Source: Pseudogymnoascus destructans (Eukaryota; Ascomycota; Leotiomycetes; Thelebolales; Thelebolaceae). From it: 64,000 nt of DNA. The translations under genes and the position numbers were made by a program. How positions within the stretch are numbered: the stretch's first letter is position 1; each line of letters begins with the position of its first letter. This document shows positions 52,576 to 64,000 of this stretch, one piece after another. The notes beneath the pieces are model-generated. The model saw nothing but the letters and a program-made list of their open reading frames with translations, did not search any database and had not been told where the DNA came from. The stretch is from positions 434,001-498,000 of the forward strand of contig NW_020167539.1 of the NCBI RefSeq assembly GCF_001641265.1. Reading direction: 5' to 3'.

Positions 52576-53247
52576 ATGTTCAACTCCCTCCTCCTCACCA
52601 CCGCCACCCTCCTCCTCCTCACCACCCCCATCCACGCCGTCTGCGGCGTCCACACCTTCGGCCACTGCGGAGACATGATCACGCACTGGTACGACCCCCT
52701 CACCGGCGAGATCTGCGACCCCGTCGAATGCGGCGGCGGCCGGGCCCCCCCCAAGACCAACGTCCCCGGCTGCGGCACCATCCCACTCGGCCCTGCATCA
52801 TACCTGTCGTGCTGGACCCCCGGGTTCACCGGCGCGCCCGGCCCAGCGACGGTGGTGGAGCAGTCGACTACCGAGGCCGCGGCGCCTGAGAAGACGACGG
52901 CGGCGGAGATGCAGTCGACGATTGTGACTTCGCAGGCGGCGGAGACGCTGGTGACAAAGGAGACGACGAAGGAGACTACGGCGGTGGAGAGTAAGGAGGA
53001 GAGCAGCACAGTGGTGTCGACGAAGGCTGAAAGCAGCCCGGAGACGACGGCGCCGGCTGTGCTGCCGAGTGGACAGACTGGTGCGCAGACTGGGGCGCAG
53101 ACTGGTGCGGCGAATGGGACAGTTACTTCGAGCTCGACTTCGAGACCGAAGACGACGGATGGTACGGGTGCGGGTGCGGGTGCGGTTGTGAGGGGTTCGG
53201 TGATGGCTGTTGTGGGTGCTGTGGTTGGTGTTATTGTGCTTGTTTAG
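52576..53247 (+). CDS. GPI-anchored Ser/Thr-rich cell-surface protein (223 aa)
   Basis: Single exon. Signal peptide MFNSLLLTTATLLLLTTPIHA. A Cys-rich head of about 60 residues follows (VCGVHTFGHCGDMITHWYDP, EICDPVECGGGRAPPKT, GCGTIPLG, YLSCWTPGF) with seven or more cysteines. A Thr/Ser/Glu-rich, probably O-mannosylated stalk follows (residues ~95-195) with GAQTGAQTGA repeats. The C-terminus has a GPI-type signal: a small-residue omega region GTGAGAGA and a hydrophobic tail MAVVGAVVGVIVLV. This is the layout of fungal wall or plasma-membrane surface proteins. The head family is not one I can name. The stalk's codons are strongly GC-biased. Confidence 0.85.
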   Translation: MFNSLLLTTATLLLLTTPIHAVCGVHTFGHCGDMITHWYDPLTGEICDPVECGGGRAPPKTNVPGCGTIPLGPASYLSCWTPGFTGAPGPATVVEQSTTEAAAPEKTTAAEMQSTIVTSQAAETLVTKETTKETTAVESKEESSTVVSTKAESSPETTAPAVLPSGQTGAQTGAQTGAANGTVTSSSTSRPKTTDGTGAGAGAVVRGSVMAVVGAVVGVIVLV

Positions 53248-53497
53248 GAGGGATATGGGGCGATGTAGGATAGGATGGGGTTGTATGAGCGGGCGATACC
53301 TTGTAAGGGAGATAGCATGGGATGTAAGGGGTTGTATAGGCGTGTAGTAATAGTTCTAGGCTGCTACTATGCTCCTATGCAATCCCCTATTTAACATACA
53401 GAATCTACTTCCATTATGCACATCGCTGTCTTACTCGGTCTTGCGAGCATGCCGTGGTCTATATCACCACTGCCAGCATGGATCCCCATAAGTCTGC

Positions 53498-53788
53498 ATG
53501 GCACATCGCGATATCTCCCCTCCCCTCCTCGCTCTACCAACGGCTCTCGCCCCCTACCTCGCCGACCTGTTCCCCTTCATCCGCGCATTCCAACACGTCC
53601 ACATCACATCTCCGCGTCCTCACATCTTCGAACACGTAACACCGCATCACCTCCCCATCACCCCTCCCCCCCAAGACCCCCCAAGACCCCCCAAGAACCA
53701 CCCCAACCACCAAAACGGCGTCACCTTCGAACCGAACGATCCCCCACCCTCCGCCAAGGCTTCCATGCATACTTCTCTGTATGACTAG
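53498..53788 (+). CDS. Possible small Pro/His-rich protein (96 aa), doubtful
   Basis: An ATG-initiated frame, MAHRDISPPLLALPTALAPY then RAFQHVHITSPRPHIFEHVT and a Pro-rich tail. It has C-run low complexity and overlapping open frames in other phases. No family recognised; it may be non-coding. Confidence 0.2.
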   Translation: MAHRDISPPLLALPTALAPYLADLFPFIRAFQHVHITSPRPHIFEHVTPHHLPITPPPQDPPRPPKNHPNHQNGVTFEPNDPPPSAKASMHTSLYD

Positions 53789-54355
53789 TCCCTCTTCTAG
53801 CGGATTCCCCAATCAGACTCCCACCCTCGCCCACAACCACGCAGCCAACGACACAGCCATGTTCACTGCTGCGCCACCCCTTCTCTCGCCTCGATTACAG
53901 CGGTGTCGATAAGGGATAGGGGGCTGCCGAATCACGGGGATAGAGGGGTTGGTGGTGGCGAGCTGGCGGCGGTCATTTCCAATAGGCGACGAAGCGGGGA
54001 GCCGAACAGGGAATGGTGCGCCCGCGCGCGTGCGGGTAGGGGCGGGTGTTCCCTGTGGTTAGTGAGTTAGCCTTGCCCAACTTACGGGTGGCCCGCCCGC
54101 CGCGGGGTATGATGGATTGTAGTAGCACCAGAACGGTTCGATCCTGGATGGATATCGGGAAATGTGTACTGTAATTTTTATGTGTATGTCTATCCACATC
54201 GAAGCAACCGGCGCCTACTCTACTGCACTTTCATGTGCCGTCCCATCCGGCGCCCCTTCAAACCTGCCCTTCCATAGCCGTAGCCGTGTCTGCGCCTCAT
54301 CCCCCCCTTTTAAACCCGCGTCGCCTTTAAACCAGCACCTCCTCCTCCTCTCCTA
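53789..54355. other. Intergenic 3' of VPS13
   Basis: No gene seen; CCGCCGCGG and CGCGCGCG patches around 54020-54110. It presumably contains the VPS13 3' UTR next to 54355. Confidence 0.45.
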
Positions 54356-57300
54356 CTACTCCGTCGCCTTATACTTCTTATTGAACTCCCCCACCGCAAC
54401 CCCAATCTTCTGATACAAAAAGTTGCGACTACTCTCCTCCGCCACCGGCAGGAACGGCCCATTCGTGCCCCCCCTCAGCGTCAAGCTCAGCCCCGTCCGC
54501 TCCTTCGAGATCGTCTGCACATCACGCAGCGGCACATCCCACTCGCTCGTCAGCTTCTTCGCACGTACAAGCATGATTCGGCTGTACGTCAACATCGCCA
54601 CGACATCCTCGCGCGGCAGCTCCAGGTGCGCAATGTACTTCTCGTCAAAGTACTTGCCGCTGTCCAGCTGCTTGAGCCAGAACTGACCGAGTGCCTCGCG
54701 CTGGTTGTACGGCCGCACGATTCCGTCCGCGGGGATGAAGCGCGTCAGGCGCACGCGCTCTAGGCCTTCGCCGTCAAACACTGTCGTTGTGTTGCGGATG
54801 CCCTCGGAGACGTTCGACGCAAGATCAAACACACCGATGGCTGGCTTCGTCGCGAGTCCGAGAACACCCTTACCCACGCCCTTAAAGAAGCCTGCGAATC
54901 CCTCCTGCTCGGCGCCCTCGAGCGGCTTGCGCGCGAGACCGCCAACTCCACTGGCGAGACTGCTAACGAATGAATTAGCCCCAGCCGTCACGCCATACAG
55001 AGCGTGCTTCGGCCTGTTACGCGACCGAGTCATGCGCCGGCGGTCCTGGAACTGCTTGTCCATCGTCGCGGCGACGAGACCCTTGGAAATACTACCAGTG
55101 ACCTTCGAGAAACTGTCCGAGACACCAAAGACGGACTTCTTAACAAAGCTGGTGGCGCCCTTGGCGATGCCGATACCGAGCTGCTCAGGCTTATCAGACA
55201 TGATGAAGCCCTGGTACGGCTCGTAGAAGATATCCGCCACTCCCGAACTCAGGTTATTGAACAGACCGACGGGGTTGCCCAGGAAATCTGCAGATCCTAG
55301 AATCTTGTGCACTTGGTACAGCGCTTCTTGAGAGTAATGCGCAGAAATATTCTGTGTCAAGACAGCCGCCGATACTCGTGCGTTCTCCAACATCAAGGCG
55401 TTGAATCGCACAGGCGCGTCGTTGATGTTCCCAATGGCCATGGTAAGCACATTGAGGAAGAACATCAGCGGGTTGCGCGACGATGTCTTGTCCTCGACAT
55501 TGACTCGCTCCGTTCTAACAAATGACAAATCTAGCTGCATGGGCTGGATGTTGAGGAGCTCAAAGTAGATATCCTGGCCCTGCTGGAGCTGTTTCGGCTC
55601 CGGGATGTCAAGACTGTCATCACAAAGCGTCCCTTCATGCGTCTCTGACCAGCTAGCCCCCGGTACCTTTGAGAAGTCCAGCAGCGCGTAAACGAAATCC
55701 TCGTCGATTTCCAGCGTCATCTGTTGCAGGAGTAGCGTAGCGTATTTGAAGTAGAGCACACCGTACGAATCATCCTTGACGCGCGTAATCTGGGCATGGA
55801 GAGAAGGATGCGCCTCAGTCTCAGCGTGTTGTCTAGGGACAACACTGGGATAAATAATCATGGGGAAGATGCCTCCGTACAATTGATTATCGATCTGAAT
55901 CCACTTAATGGATGCAGAGACAGTCTGATACAGAGGCGATTCGCTGTACCTCAACGTGAGATCTCTGAAGGTAATATATGCAAGTTCGCTGAGCTGGCTA
56001 TTCACTAGTGAGATCCCGAATCCGGCGAGTTTGAGTTGTGCGCGGAACGTGACATCCGTATCTTGATCCTTGACCTCGAAGCCTTCCGTGGCGCTCGAAG
56101 CCGATTCCGTAGGCGACCTTTGCTTGTACATACTCTTCGACGGCTTATAATTCGACAAGATCAGTGTCTGGGTGGGTCCATCTGCTGCGACATTGAGATC
56201 GATAATCTTCTGTTCCCTAGAATGTTTCGCGGCGGGAACCTTCATTGGTATCAGATTTCCAATCTCTGCCAATTTAATATGCCTGTCCTTGGCATTCGCA
56301 CTGATGATGAGCTCTTTAAGCTTGGCGGCAGGATAATCCCACGCGTATGGCATGATGCTTCTCGGCGGAAGTCGATAGCGGATTGGGCGCCAGCCTGATC
56401 TATCCTCCATGTCTTCCTCGTCAATGTTGGGATTTGCTTGCCAGAACATAAATTCCATGTCACTCTCATTGCGCATAGAATAAGGCCAGTTCTTAGTCTC
56501 GATGCTGAGATGCAGGAAGATGGTAGCATCCTCCATCAGAACCTCAAGACGGACGAGCTTTTGTCTCTGGCCGACCTTAGCAAGCTTCACATGCGTCGTT
56601 CCAAGATCTGAGATTGTGAACGGCGAGGACCATTGGTTGTTCAGGCCGGGGAAGCAAAGGCACAGTTGCTTAACCGCCGACTTTTGAAGGAAGTGAAGAG
56701 CCTTCAGTTCTCCCCGCTTCAAAGTCATAAGCTCCGACGATCCAGGTTCCCTGGCGCTGATTTCCTCGCTCATGCGATTCTTCAGCACAAATCTCGGCGC
56801 AAGCGTAACGACCTTGGTCATCTTGTATTTCCCGTCTCCATTCTCGATGCTGATTCCAACATGGATCTCAGTATTCTGAGTTGCTGACGGTAGAACCACA
56901 TCGATTGTGCTGCCAATGGCGTCGAAACTCTGCGGTTTACTCCAGTTCGACTCGCCGACTTTGAGGATGACGCGGTTGCGCTGGTCGTCGCCACTGAACG
57001 CAAACATCAGAGGCAGCGCCTTCTGTTCGTCATCCCCAAGGAGATCGCGCACTACCTTCTGGCCAGCCGCCGTCCGTGCTTGCTGCAGTAACGACTTGGC
57101 CTTGATATTGATATCCAGGCCAGTTTTATTCAAAATGATGTAAGGACTGTAAATCGTGAGTCTAAACGCTCCACCACTATCTGGGATCCTGTAATAATGC
57201 AATTGGAGATTAAGCGGGAGGCCCTCGTTGTCCTTGCAAACAAGCGTTGTCTCTTTTCGGAAATCGTCAGAATCATTAGAGTTAATAATGGCAAACTCGC

Positions 57301-60300
57301 TGGCTTTGAAAGCAGTATCTTGCATATCGATGCTCAAAAGTAATAAATGGGATAATTCGACAACATGCACAGGGCTGAGGCCTCCCTTTCGAAGGAAGTT
57401 CGTCCAGTCCTTCTTCGTGTTTTTGTCGTAAATGCGATATTTGAAGTCGTAAGGAAGCAAATTCTCCAACTCGATTGGAGCAGAGAGGCGAATTCTCATG
57501 TAAGGATATATACTATGGAGTGTTAGTTGAGGCAGACAAGAGGGACTCGGATTGAGTACTTACTTGCAAAGAGGATTACTCTTATCGTACACTGCGTTCA
57601 TTTGGAAATAGAACGGGGGAGTCTTGCTGTCGCTTTCTCCCTTACAAGTCATCGTCCTGGTCGGGTGCCTCAGAAGGTCGCGCCACCACAATGACTCCGT
57701 TGACCAGGAATACCCGAATCCTTGGTCTGGTCGTACAAGAAGCTGCTTCAAATATGCAGCTCCAACTGGTGCCGGTTTACTTTCTCCCGGTGGAATCTTC
57801 TCGATTTTAAGGAGATGGCCCTCCTGGGCATCAAACACGCCGAGTTCGACGGGGATTTGTGTGTTGTTCTCCACCAGCAACGGCGATCTAAAAGTGATAT
57901 ACTTGACATTGTCTTCTCCGAGCTTGACTTCCACAAGCAGGCGATGGAGAATATTATCCACTCGCGGTTTCAGGTTGTAGAGGAACTCCCCCTCGCGATT
58001 GACGGGAATCTTGTCAATGCTCTGAAAGCTGCTTCCTTCGAGGACAACCCCAACAATAGCAGGTTTGACATCAGTCGACAAATTCTCTCTCATCTTCTCC
58101 CAGTTCTCGAAGAGCCATGGGGCCTCCTCGCCGTCTTGGAGCTTTGCGGACATCGCATCTTCATCGATAGAGTCAGATTCGGCCCAGACGTTCATTTCGA
58201 ATCCCGTGTAATTTTTAATGCGGTACGGAGTATCAACGCCGCGAGGCTTCGACAGAACATCGTCATCTGACCGGAGGAAGGTGGCGGAATGAGACGCCAG
58301 AGCAATCGTAGCCGAAGTGATAGTCAATTCCATCATTTTCTTCGAGCTCAGCTCAAACGCCATGCTGGGAGGATTTTGCTTCCTCGACATACGGAAACCA
58401 AGCTGCCATGGTTCAATAAGAGGCTCCCATGACGACTTGGAGAAGTTGTAAACATTGACAAACATGTCAATGGTCGTCCCGGCAGAAAGGTCGCTCGACC
58501 AGTCTTTGGCAGTAGCTGTGAAGTTGTTGACGCTTAGGTCAAGAATTGGCAGTTCGTGTACGTCGCCCAGAAGGACAACTCTAAATCCCTCGAGGGTGGC
58601 CGTTAGCTCCTCACGCTTGGGCGGGCCAGCTTTAGTCACGGCACTGGATGCATCGCCGTCAAGCTGGCCTTGGCTTGCGCTACCGATAGTTTTGGGCTGT
58701 TTCGCCAGTGTTGACGCCGCTCGGCCACTTGCCGTACCCTGCTTTAGACTACTATTGGGACGGCCCTTGAGCTGGTTTGCCTTCTTAGCGGAAGGTGACT
58801 CCTGAGGTTTCGCTTCGCCGCCAGACAATTCCGATGCCTTCCCGAAAATTTGCACGGCAAGTAGGATATCACGAAGCGACAATCGAAGAATCAATGGCTG
58901 GATGTCGATATGAATACTCGAAACCTGAGGTTGCGAGGTATCCATAGACATTGACAAGTTGAAGTCATCGAGAATGCGAAGGCGTGTGTCTTCGAAACGA
59001 TCCATCCTACAAAGGAACATACCCATCTCCGACACCTGAAGGGTCAGAGCATGTTGCTTAGACATGAGGATTTGCTTCGTCCCCAGCACAATGGCTTCGG
59101 AGCTGGTGCTGATCGGGTTTGCAATCAAAATGATCTGGGCATCAACGATATTAACCCTGAATGAGACCGTCATTTCGTTGTTATCCTGTATCTGAGGCGT
59201 TTTCTTTCCAGAGCTAGCCTGTTTCTCTGACTTTGGACGCTGGCTTATATGCCGCGAAGAAACCTCAGTCTCGGCCTCTGAGTTCTCATTCGACTCCTCC
59301 ATGGTGTCTTGCACGATATCAGAAATCGCAGGCTCATCAATTGCAAATCCATGGGTAAGCCACGACTGAATAGCAAATAGATGATCCAGCGCGAGGATGA
59401 CTCGGGGGCTGTCAATCGCAGCCATGGCGATGACATTTCGTTCTTTCCCACCCGAGATTGTAACGCTCGCCATGAATTGCTGGACGTCCTTGTTCAAAGA
59501 GGTCATAACCTTCATGTATCTGTTGGTTTCGCCGCTTCTGCTATCTTGAATCGTGGACGATTGGATTGTGAGCTCGGATTCCAGAGATCCATCCGTGGCC
59601 ATGGAAAGCTTCACCATGGTATCATCCAGAGAAAATTTGGACAAGCTAGCTGCCTGGCGATCCTCAATGGGCTCATTTTCTTCGGCGCGGATCATCTCCA
59701 AGCCAACACTGGGTACTTTGAAAGCGAAGTCTAATTTTACCCAGCTTTCGGAGTCAATGTTAAGCTCTGGACCAAGATCGACGGACTTCTTGCTATCATT
59801 GTCATTGCTAGCAAACCCATGATCCGCATCAGCATGCTGAGTGAGTCTATTGGGTAGCTCGTCAATCGTCTCCTGCTCAATGGCATCCTCGTCGGCAGCA
59901 AAAGCAGCAGGGATAGTTCTAGCCAGTTCTAACAGGAACCTAAATTGAACTTGTGTGATTCGCAAGTTGAGCTCGGTCATATGGCCAATAATTTCAAGGT
60001 CAGGTCTCTTGACTCCCTGCAAATGCTCGGCATATGTGATCGCGAAGCCAAGATCAACTTGATCAATCAGCTCCAGCTCCTCGGACCGATCTTCCCCGTA
60101 GTGAAAGTCGGAGGTCAATCTGATATTCCTGATACCCGCCGAAATCTTCATGCCGATGGGCGAGTAGGCAGAGTCGTCGAGTGGAACGAACTTGTTCTGG
60201 GCGTAGATCTCTCCAAGATACGCGGTTATAACGTCTCGGCGTGGTATGCCCGACTCCATAACGCGGGGGAAGACAATAATCGGCGTTTTAACCGTAATAT

Positions 60301-63300
60301 TGAAATGTATCTTATTGGCATTCTGTTGAATCTGAGACGCTTGGTTCGCCGCAGCCTGGCGGGCAGCGTTGAAGATTGCCTGCATCTTTCCGAACTTGAC
60401 GAGAAAGTTGAGGATCTTGCGGAATGGCTCAGAGATGAAGTTGACCTTCACCGATCCAGCTTGGAGGCCAAAGGACGAGTCGTAGCCTGGGTATGTTTCC
60501 TTATTATTCGGATCAAAAGTCTCATAACTGAAATCAGCCAAGTCTTGACTTTGGATAGACACCAATTCACGCATCTCGGGCGGCGCACCCTGGTCGATGT
60601 CGTCTAATAGCGACAGGTTGCCGAGTTTACCACCAATCCGCATTGTCTGGCCCATCAGGAACAATCCCAAGTCGCCAGCCATGAGACTTAGCGTTGCAAG
60701 CCTAATTCCATCATTGTTGAGGACCAGCGACACCTTCTTGAGGCTGATTTGTATCCTTATTTTCTCTGGCTCAGCTGGGTTTTGGGGTGTGGCAACAACT
60801 TCATCTTCCTCCGATTCATCTTCCGACTCTATGGCAGTTTTCTGATTCGAATCATTCCCTTCGGGGTTCGTGAAGGTTATGAGGATAAAGTCCAGCAATG
60901 TGAGAAGTGTTCTCCTTGTAACAATCAAGTTGATTGTCGATATTGCAATGTCAAGGTTCGTCTCAATCCCCGAATACTTGGTCATAAACTCGGGCGACTC
61001 CCTCCTGATCCTAGCATATTTCACCTGGACGAGGGCCTTCTCTTTATCGCCTCCCTCTGCGCCATCCCCTGATGATACTAAGCGCTTGAACTCAGGCAGA
61101 GGATCCTTTTCTACATGATCATCCAGCGAGAGAGATTGGAGGGCAACTTCCGCCGTTATATCAAACGGTCTGACTGTTACGTCGACACTGAAGTGGTCTG
61201 CAACAAGTTCGACGAGTAATTGGTCTGGCTTCTTGCCATTAGGGTCACTTCGATATAGGGAACCCTGGAGTCGGCCAATGCTGAACGATAACTCAAATGT
61301 CCGTTGTGCGAGTTTGAGGTCTTCGTCGGTTTGTCCGATGGAAGCGTCTTGGAACACAAAATCTTCGTCTTCATCGATATCAGATTCCTCGATGACAACA
61401 GCCTGCTGAGCCGCAAATGGGAAGGAGGTTGACTGTCGGTGAGATTTTCGGCGCTGTGATAGAGAACTCTGTGCGCGTGGACGCTCGACATCCTTCGTCG
61501 CCGCTGAGTTGCGAGCAGGTTCTATTGCCTTATCTAGTACTTCCTGCTCGTCTTCAAACTTGGGAATAGCCACGTTGACAAGACGCATGAAGCTCTTCCA
61601 CTTAGCATCGGACGCCGAGGCATGGAGTACTGGTAAGTGCCCAGATATTCGTATTTTCGGGATGTTTGGAGTCTTTGGTACAATGGATAATTGTAGCGTA
61701 AATTCAACGTTGATGCGGTCAACAACGTGGAACGCCTTATCCCCAGTGTCTCCCAGGCGTGCCCTGGTCTCTTCCACGGACGGGCCAATGAGAACCTGGG
61801 TTGCTTTAAGCTTCAGCTGGAATTTATCGTACATCAGGCCTTCCAAGCGCTTCAGGTCATCCTCAGTATACGTCTGGTTGTGCTTAGACTGTATACCTCG
61901 CATTGTCTCTTTATCAACCAAATCGCTGTTGACGCTAATGTGACCCGCATCGACAATTAAGCACGTAGTCCTTTCGGACTCAATATTTTCAGGAACGATG
62001 ATTAAAGGCGCTTGCAAGTCCAGCTTGGCATTTATCGTCTTGTGCTCCTCGAGAGCAAATTCCAAGCCGGCTCGTGTCTGTTGTCTAATGCTTTCTACCG
62101 TAGCACCTGCGGTATCCATAAGAGCGTAAATGGAGTCCATGTGTCTCTCCGGAGGCTTGAAGAATTTAACGATCTCCACGATAAAGTTAGGATTATAAAT
62201 GATCTCCATAGACTTCAATTTTGCCGTAACTGCTAAATCGGCACTTTCGTCTAGAGGGTGTTGTTCGAATTGGAACTGGAAGAACGGTTCGACGACGGAC
62301 TCGGGCTCAAACTTAGTTAAGCTGGTGTCGTCGTCGGTTGATGGCGAATCTTTCACTCTAATAATTTGTGGATAGAAGCTGTTCGCAGTGGTTCCATCGT
62401 TTAGACGAAGGCCTCCTAAGCTTACGTCGGCAAGGAAGGAATCCGGCCGTTGTAAGATTTTGGCACTAAAAGAATCAAAGAACAGACTGAGGACCTCCAC
62501 CGCGGTATTATGGGAGTCCCGTTTTAATGTGAAACTACCCAACTTAAGATCGGCTTCGATTTGGAGCTTAACGGTCTCTCGAGGAAGATCAACACTTGCC
62601 GCGATTGCATTTTTCTCGTCCCAATCGATAGCCTTGTACAGTTCCTCACGTTGCTCTTCCGTCATCGTGGTCGTCTCATCCTCTTCAGTCTCTTCGGGCT
62701 TCGAGCCCCAGGCCCATGCCACCCATCCTTGTGGCTTTGGAGGCGTAGCTTTCTTGACGCCGATATTTTCCTTCTTCAGCTGATTTCTAGCAAGGGATCT
62801 CCAGAATCTCAGGTCTTCGTACGACAGCTTCCACTCGAGATTGTTGAGGTCCTTGGTTTCATCGGGGGTCATTGGTTGATCTCCCCTCTTCTTCTTGAAT
62901 AACTCGATGTAACGGATTCTGTCATCCCGTCGCTCGCGGAAGTAATCCCATGACCAGCGACGGTTTCTCTCGTGGATCTTGCTCAACACTGCGTCTGCAG
63001 CAAATCGCAACCACGCACGAGGGTCTTCTTTGGGAGTTACTCCTTTAGGCTGCAGTTTCTTGTATTCCTGGTGCCGCAGGAAATAATGGAATAGATCGAC
63101 CATCATGAGTGCATCTCTGTACTGGTCATCGTCCAGAACCAGTCCAATTTCATCGAAGAGCAGACCTGCTTTAATCTTTGGCCTGGTGATCTCGCCCGAG
63201 GTATCCATCTCGATCTTTGCGCGGCCACTAACAGGTTTCAATATGAACTGATGCTCGGTGTTGTCGCTCTGCTCGCCCTTGACGATCAATTTTGAGAATT

Positions 63301-64000
63301 GCTCCATCATCTCCTCATGGGACAAAACTTCGGCATCTTGAGGCACCTGTGCTTCTCTTCCGGTGCCCATAAGCTTTGTATCTGTATTGAAGTATACAGC
63401 AAGTGCCTCCAGCGTGGCGAGTTTATGCCCAACACCAACTGAGTTTTGTATGTATGTTGGGTTCCATTTTCCGTCGGTGCTTACAGCGCTGAATCCCTCG
63501 AGCGTTACACCGAGCGCAAATGGATGTCCAGGAGCGGATATCGAATCTTCATACCGGACGTGTATGTTCTTCACGGTGATTTGGAGGTTGTTCACGATAG
63601 CCGAAACCAAGCTCTCCGTGAAGCTCTGGCTCTTCTTCTGCTCCTCCTGGCTGAGGCCCTCATCATTCCTCTCTTTTAGGATGTCTGCACTGTCAAGTTT
63701 TTCCATTTTCACAGCTTGTCGCCTTCGCTCTTCTTCCTCTTCGTCGTATTCCGCGTCCTCCTTCGGCGCCGCTAACAGGTATACATCTTCAATAAAAACC
63801 TTGACAGGCTGTCCACGTAGATTCGACCATGGTATCGTTAACGTCAAGGCTCCAAGATGTCCCTCAACCACATTTATCGGCAATTTCAGCTGGTCCAGAG
63901 CTTCTCGCCTGAGCTCCAAGTTGTGAAGCTTGACATCTCCCGACCAGATCCCGACTTTCAGTTGTCCTGGGTCGAAGTTCCGAATGTACATGCCCAGAAA
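54356..64000 (-). CDS. vps13: VPS13 bridge-like lipid transfer protein (partial, first residues off the right edge)
   Basis: Visible exons 64000-57564 and 57512-54356; intron 57513-57563 (GTAAGT...CTAACAC...CATAG) joins PLC-NIYPYMRIRL. About 3,197 residues are visible; the first visible ones are FLGMYIRNFDPGQLKVGIW, so only about 14 N-terminal residues are missing. It forms a long hydrophobic groove moving phospholipids between organelles at contact sites. Domains: chorein N-terminus (WSGDVKLHNLELRREALDQL), the long repeating-beta-groove body, the VAB adaptor-binding region (YITFRSPLLVENNTQIPVEL, GFGYSWSTESLWWRDLL) around residues 2060-2500, the DH-like/ATG2-C-like helices (GVFGVSDSFSKVTGSISKGL, PLEGAEQEGFAGFFKGVGKG), and a C-terminal PH-like domain (VAMLTYSRIMLVRAKKL, RDVQTISKERTGLSL). 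An acidic DESEEDEVV patch occurs near residue 1050. Intact. Confidence 0.96.

Noticed and set aside
54423..63926. Many plus-strand frames opposite VPS13
   Set aside because: Antisense shadows of a long intact coding region; none has a recognisable domain or splice structure.
1..64000. CRISPR array, rRNA or bacterial operon structure
   Set aside because: None present; introns and eukaryotic gene families show a fungal nuclear genome.

Overview
This window comes from a filamentous ascomycete (Pezizomycotina). The evidence is short GT-AG introns of about 45-125 bp, fungal-type VPS13, Ada3, urease and DUF3429 genes, Fot1/pogo-like, Tc1-like, hAT-like and Ty3/gypsy-chromodomain elements, and C-to-T type stop codons in older repeats that fit RIP. 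No ribosomal RNA, convincing tRNA or CRISPR was seen.

Layout. 1-2788 (minus) holds most of a large acidic, disordered protein that leaves the left edge. 3.66-16.5 kb is a nested repeat island. It contains a broken pogo-like element carrying an inverted LTR, an intact 2,058-bp pogo-like element (5825-7882) whose empty target site is present elsewhere in the window, a full solo-type LTR, a decayed Ty3/gypsy element (about 9.2-14.5 kb, minus), an RNase H scrap and a hAT relic. At 16511-19069 lies an intact, intronless 852-codon gene that I recognise as an rvt gene, the single-copy cellular reverse-transcriptase-related family known from Neurospora. A Gcn4/CPC-1-type box lies about 160 bp upstream. 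Next to it, 19615-23100 is a 3.5-kb palindrome of two near-identical, apparently intact Tc1-like elements facing away from a 594-bp spacer that has its own inverted termini.

23.7-24.9 kb is a decayed beta-lactamase/esterase-like pseudogene. 25.4-29.0 kb holds a divergent pair of nuclear genes for mitochondrial proteins: a DUF3429 membrane protein and a threonyl-tRNA synthetase. A second repeat island (29.0-34.1 kb) contains a zinc-knuckle pogo-like element with an internally inverted catalytic segment and a solo LTR with perfect 5-bp target duplication, then a degraded relative of the first pogo family.

From 34.5 kb on the sequence is mostly gene-dense euchromatin: an Ino4-like bHLH factor, a Maf-type nucleotide pyrophosphatase with a GC-AG intron, the SAGA subunit Ada3/Ngg1, a PA/RING-H2 membrane ubiquitin ligase, urease (6 exons), a small 6-exon secreted protein, an FLVCR-like MFS transporter, a SET-domain lysine methyltransferase, a GPI-anchored wall protein, and the lipid-transfer protein VPS13, which leaves the right edge. 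Apart from the mitochondrial pair, the genes do not form a pathway. The most notable element is the rvt gene embedded between repeat islands beside the Tc1 palindrome.
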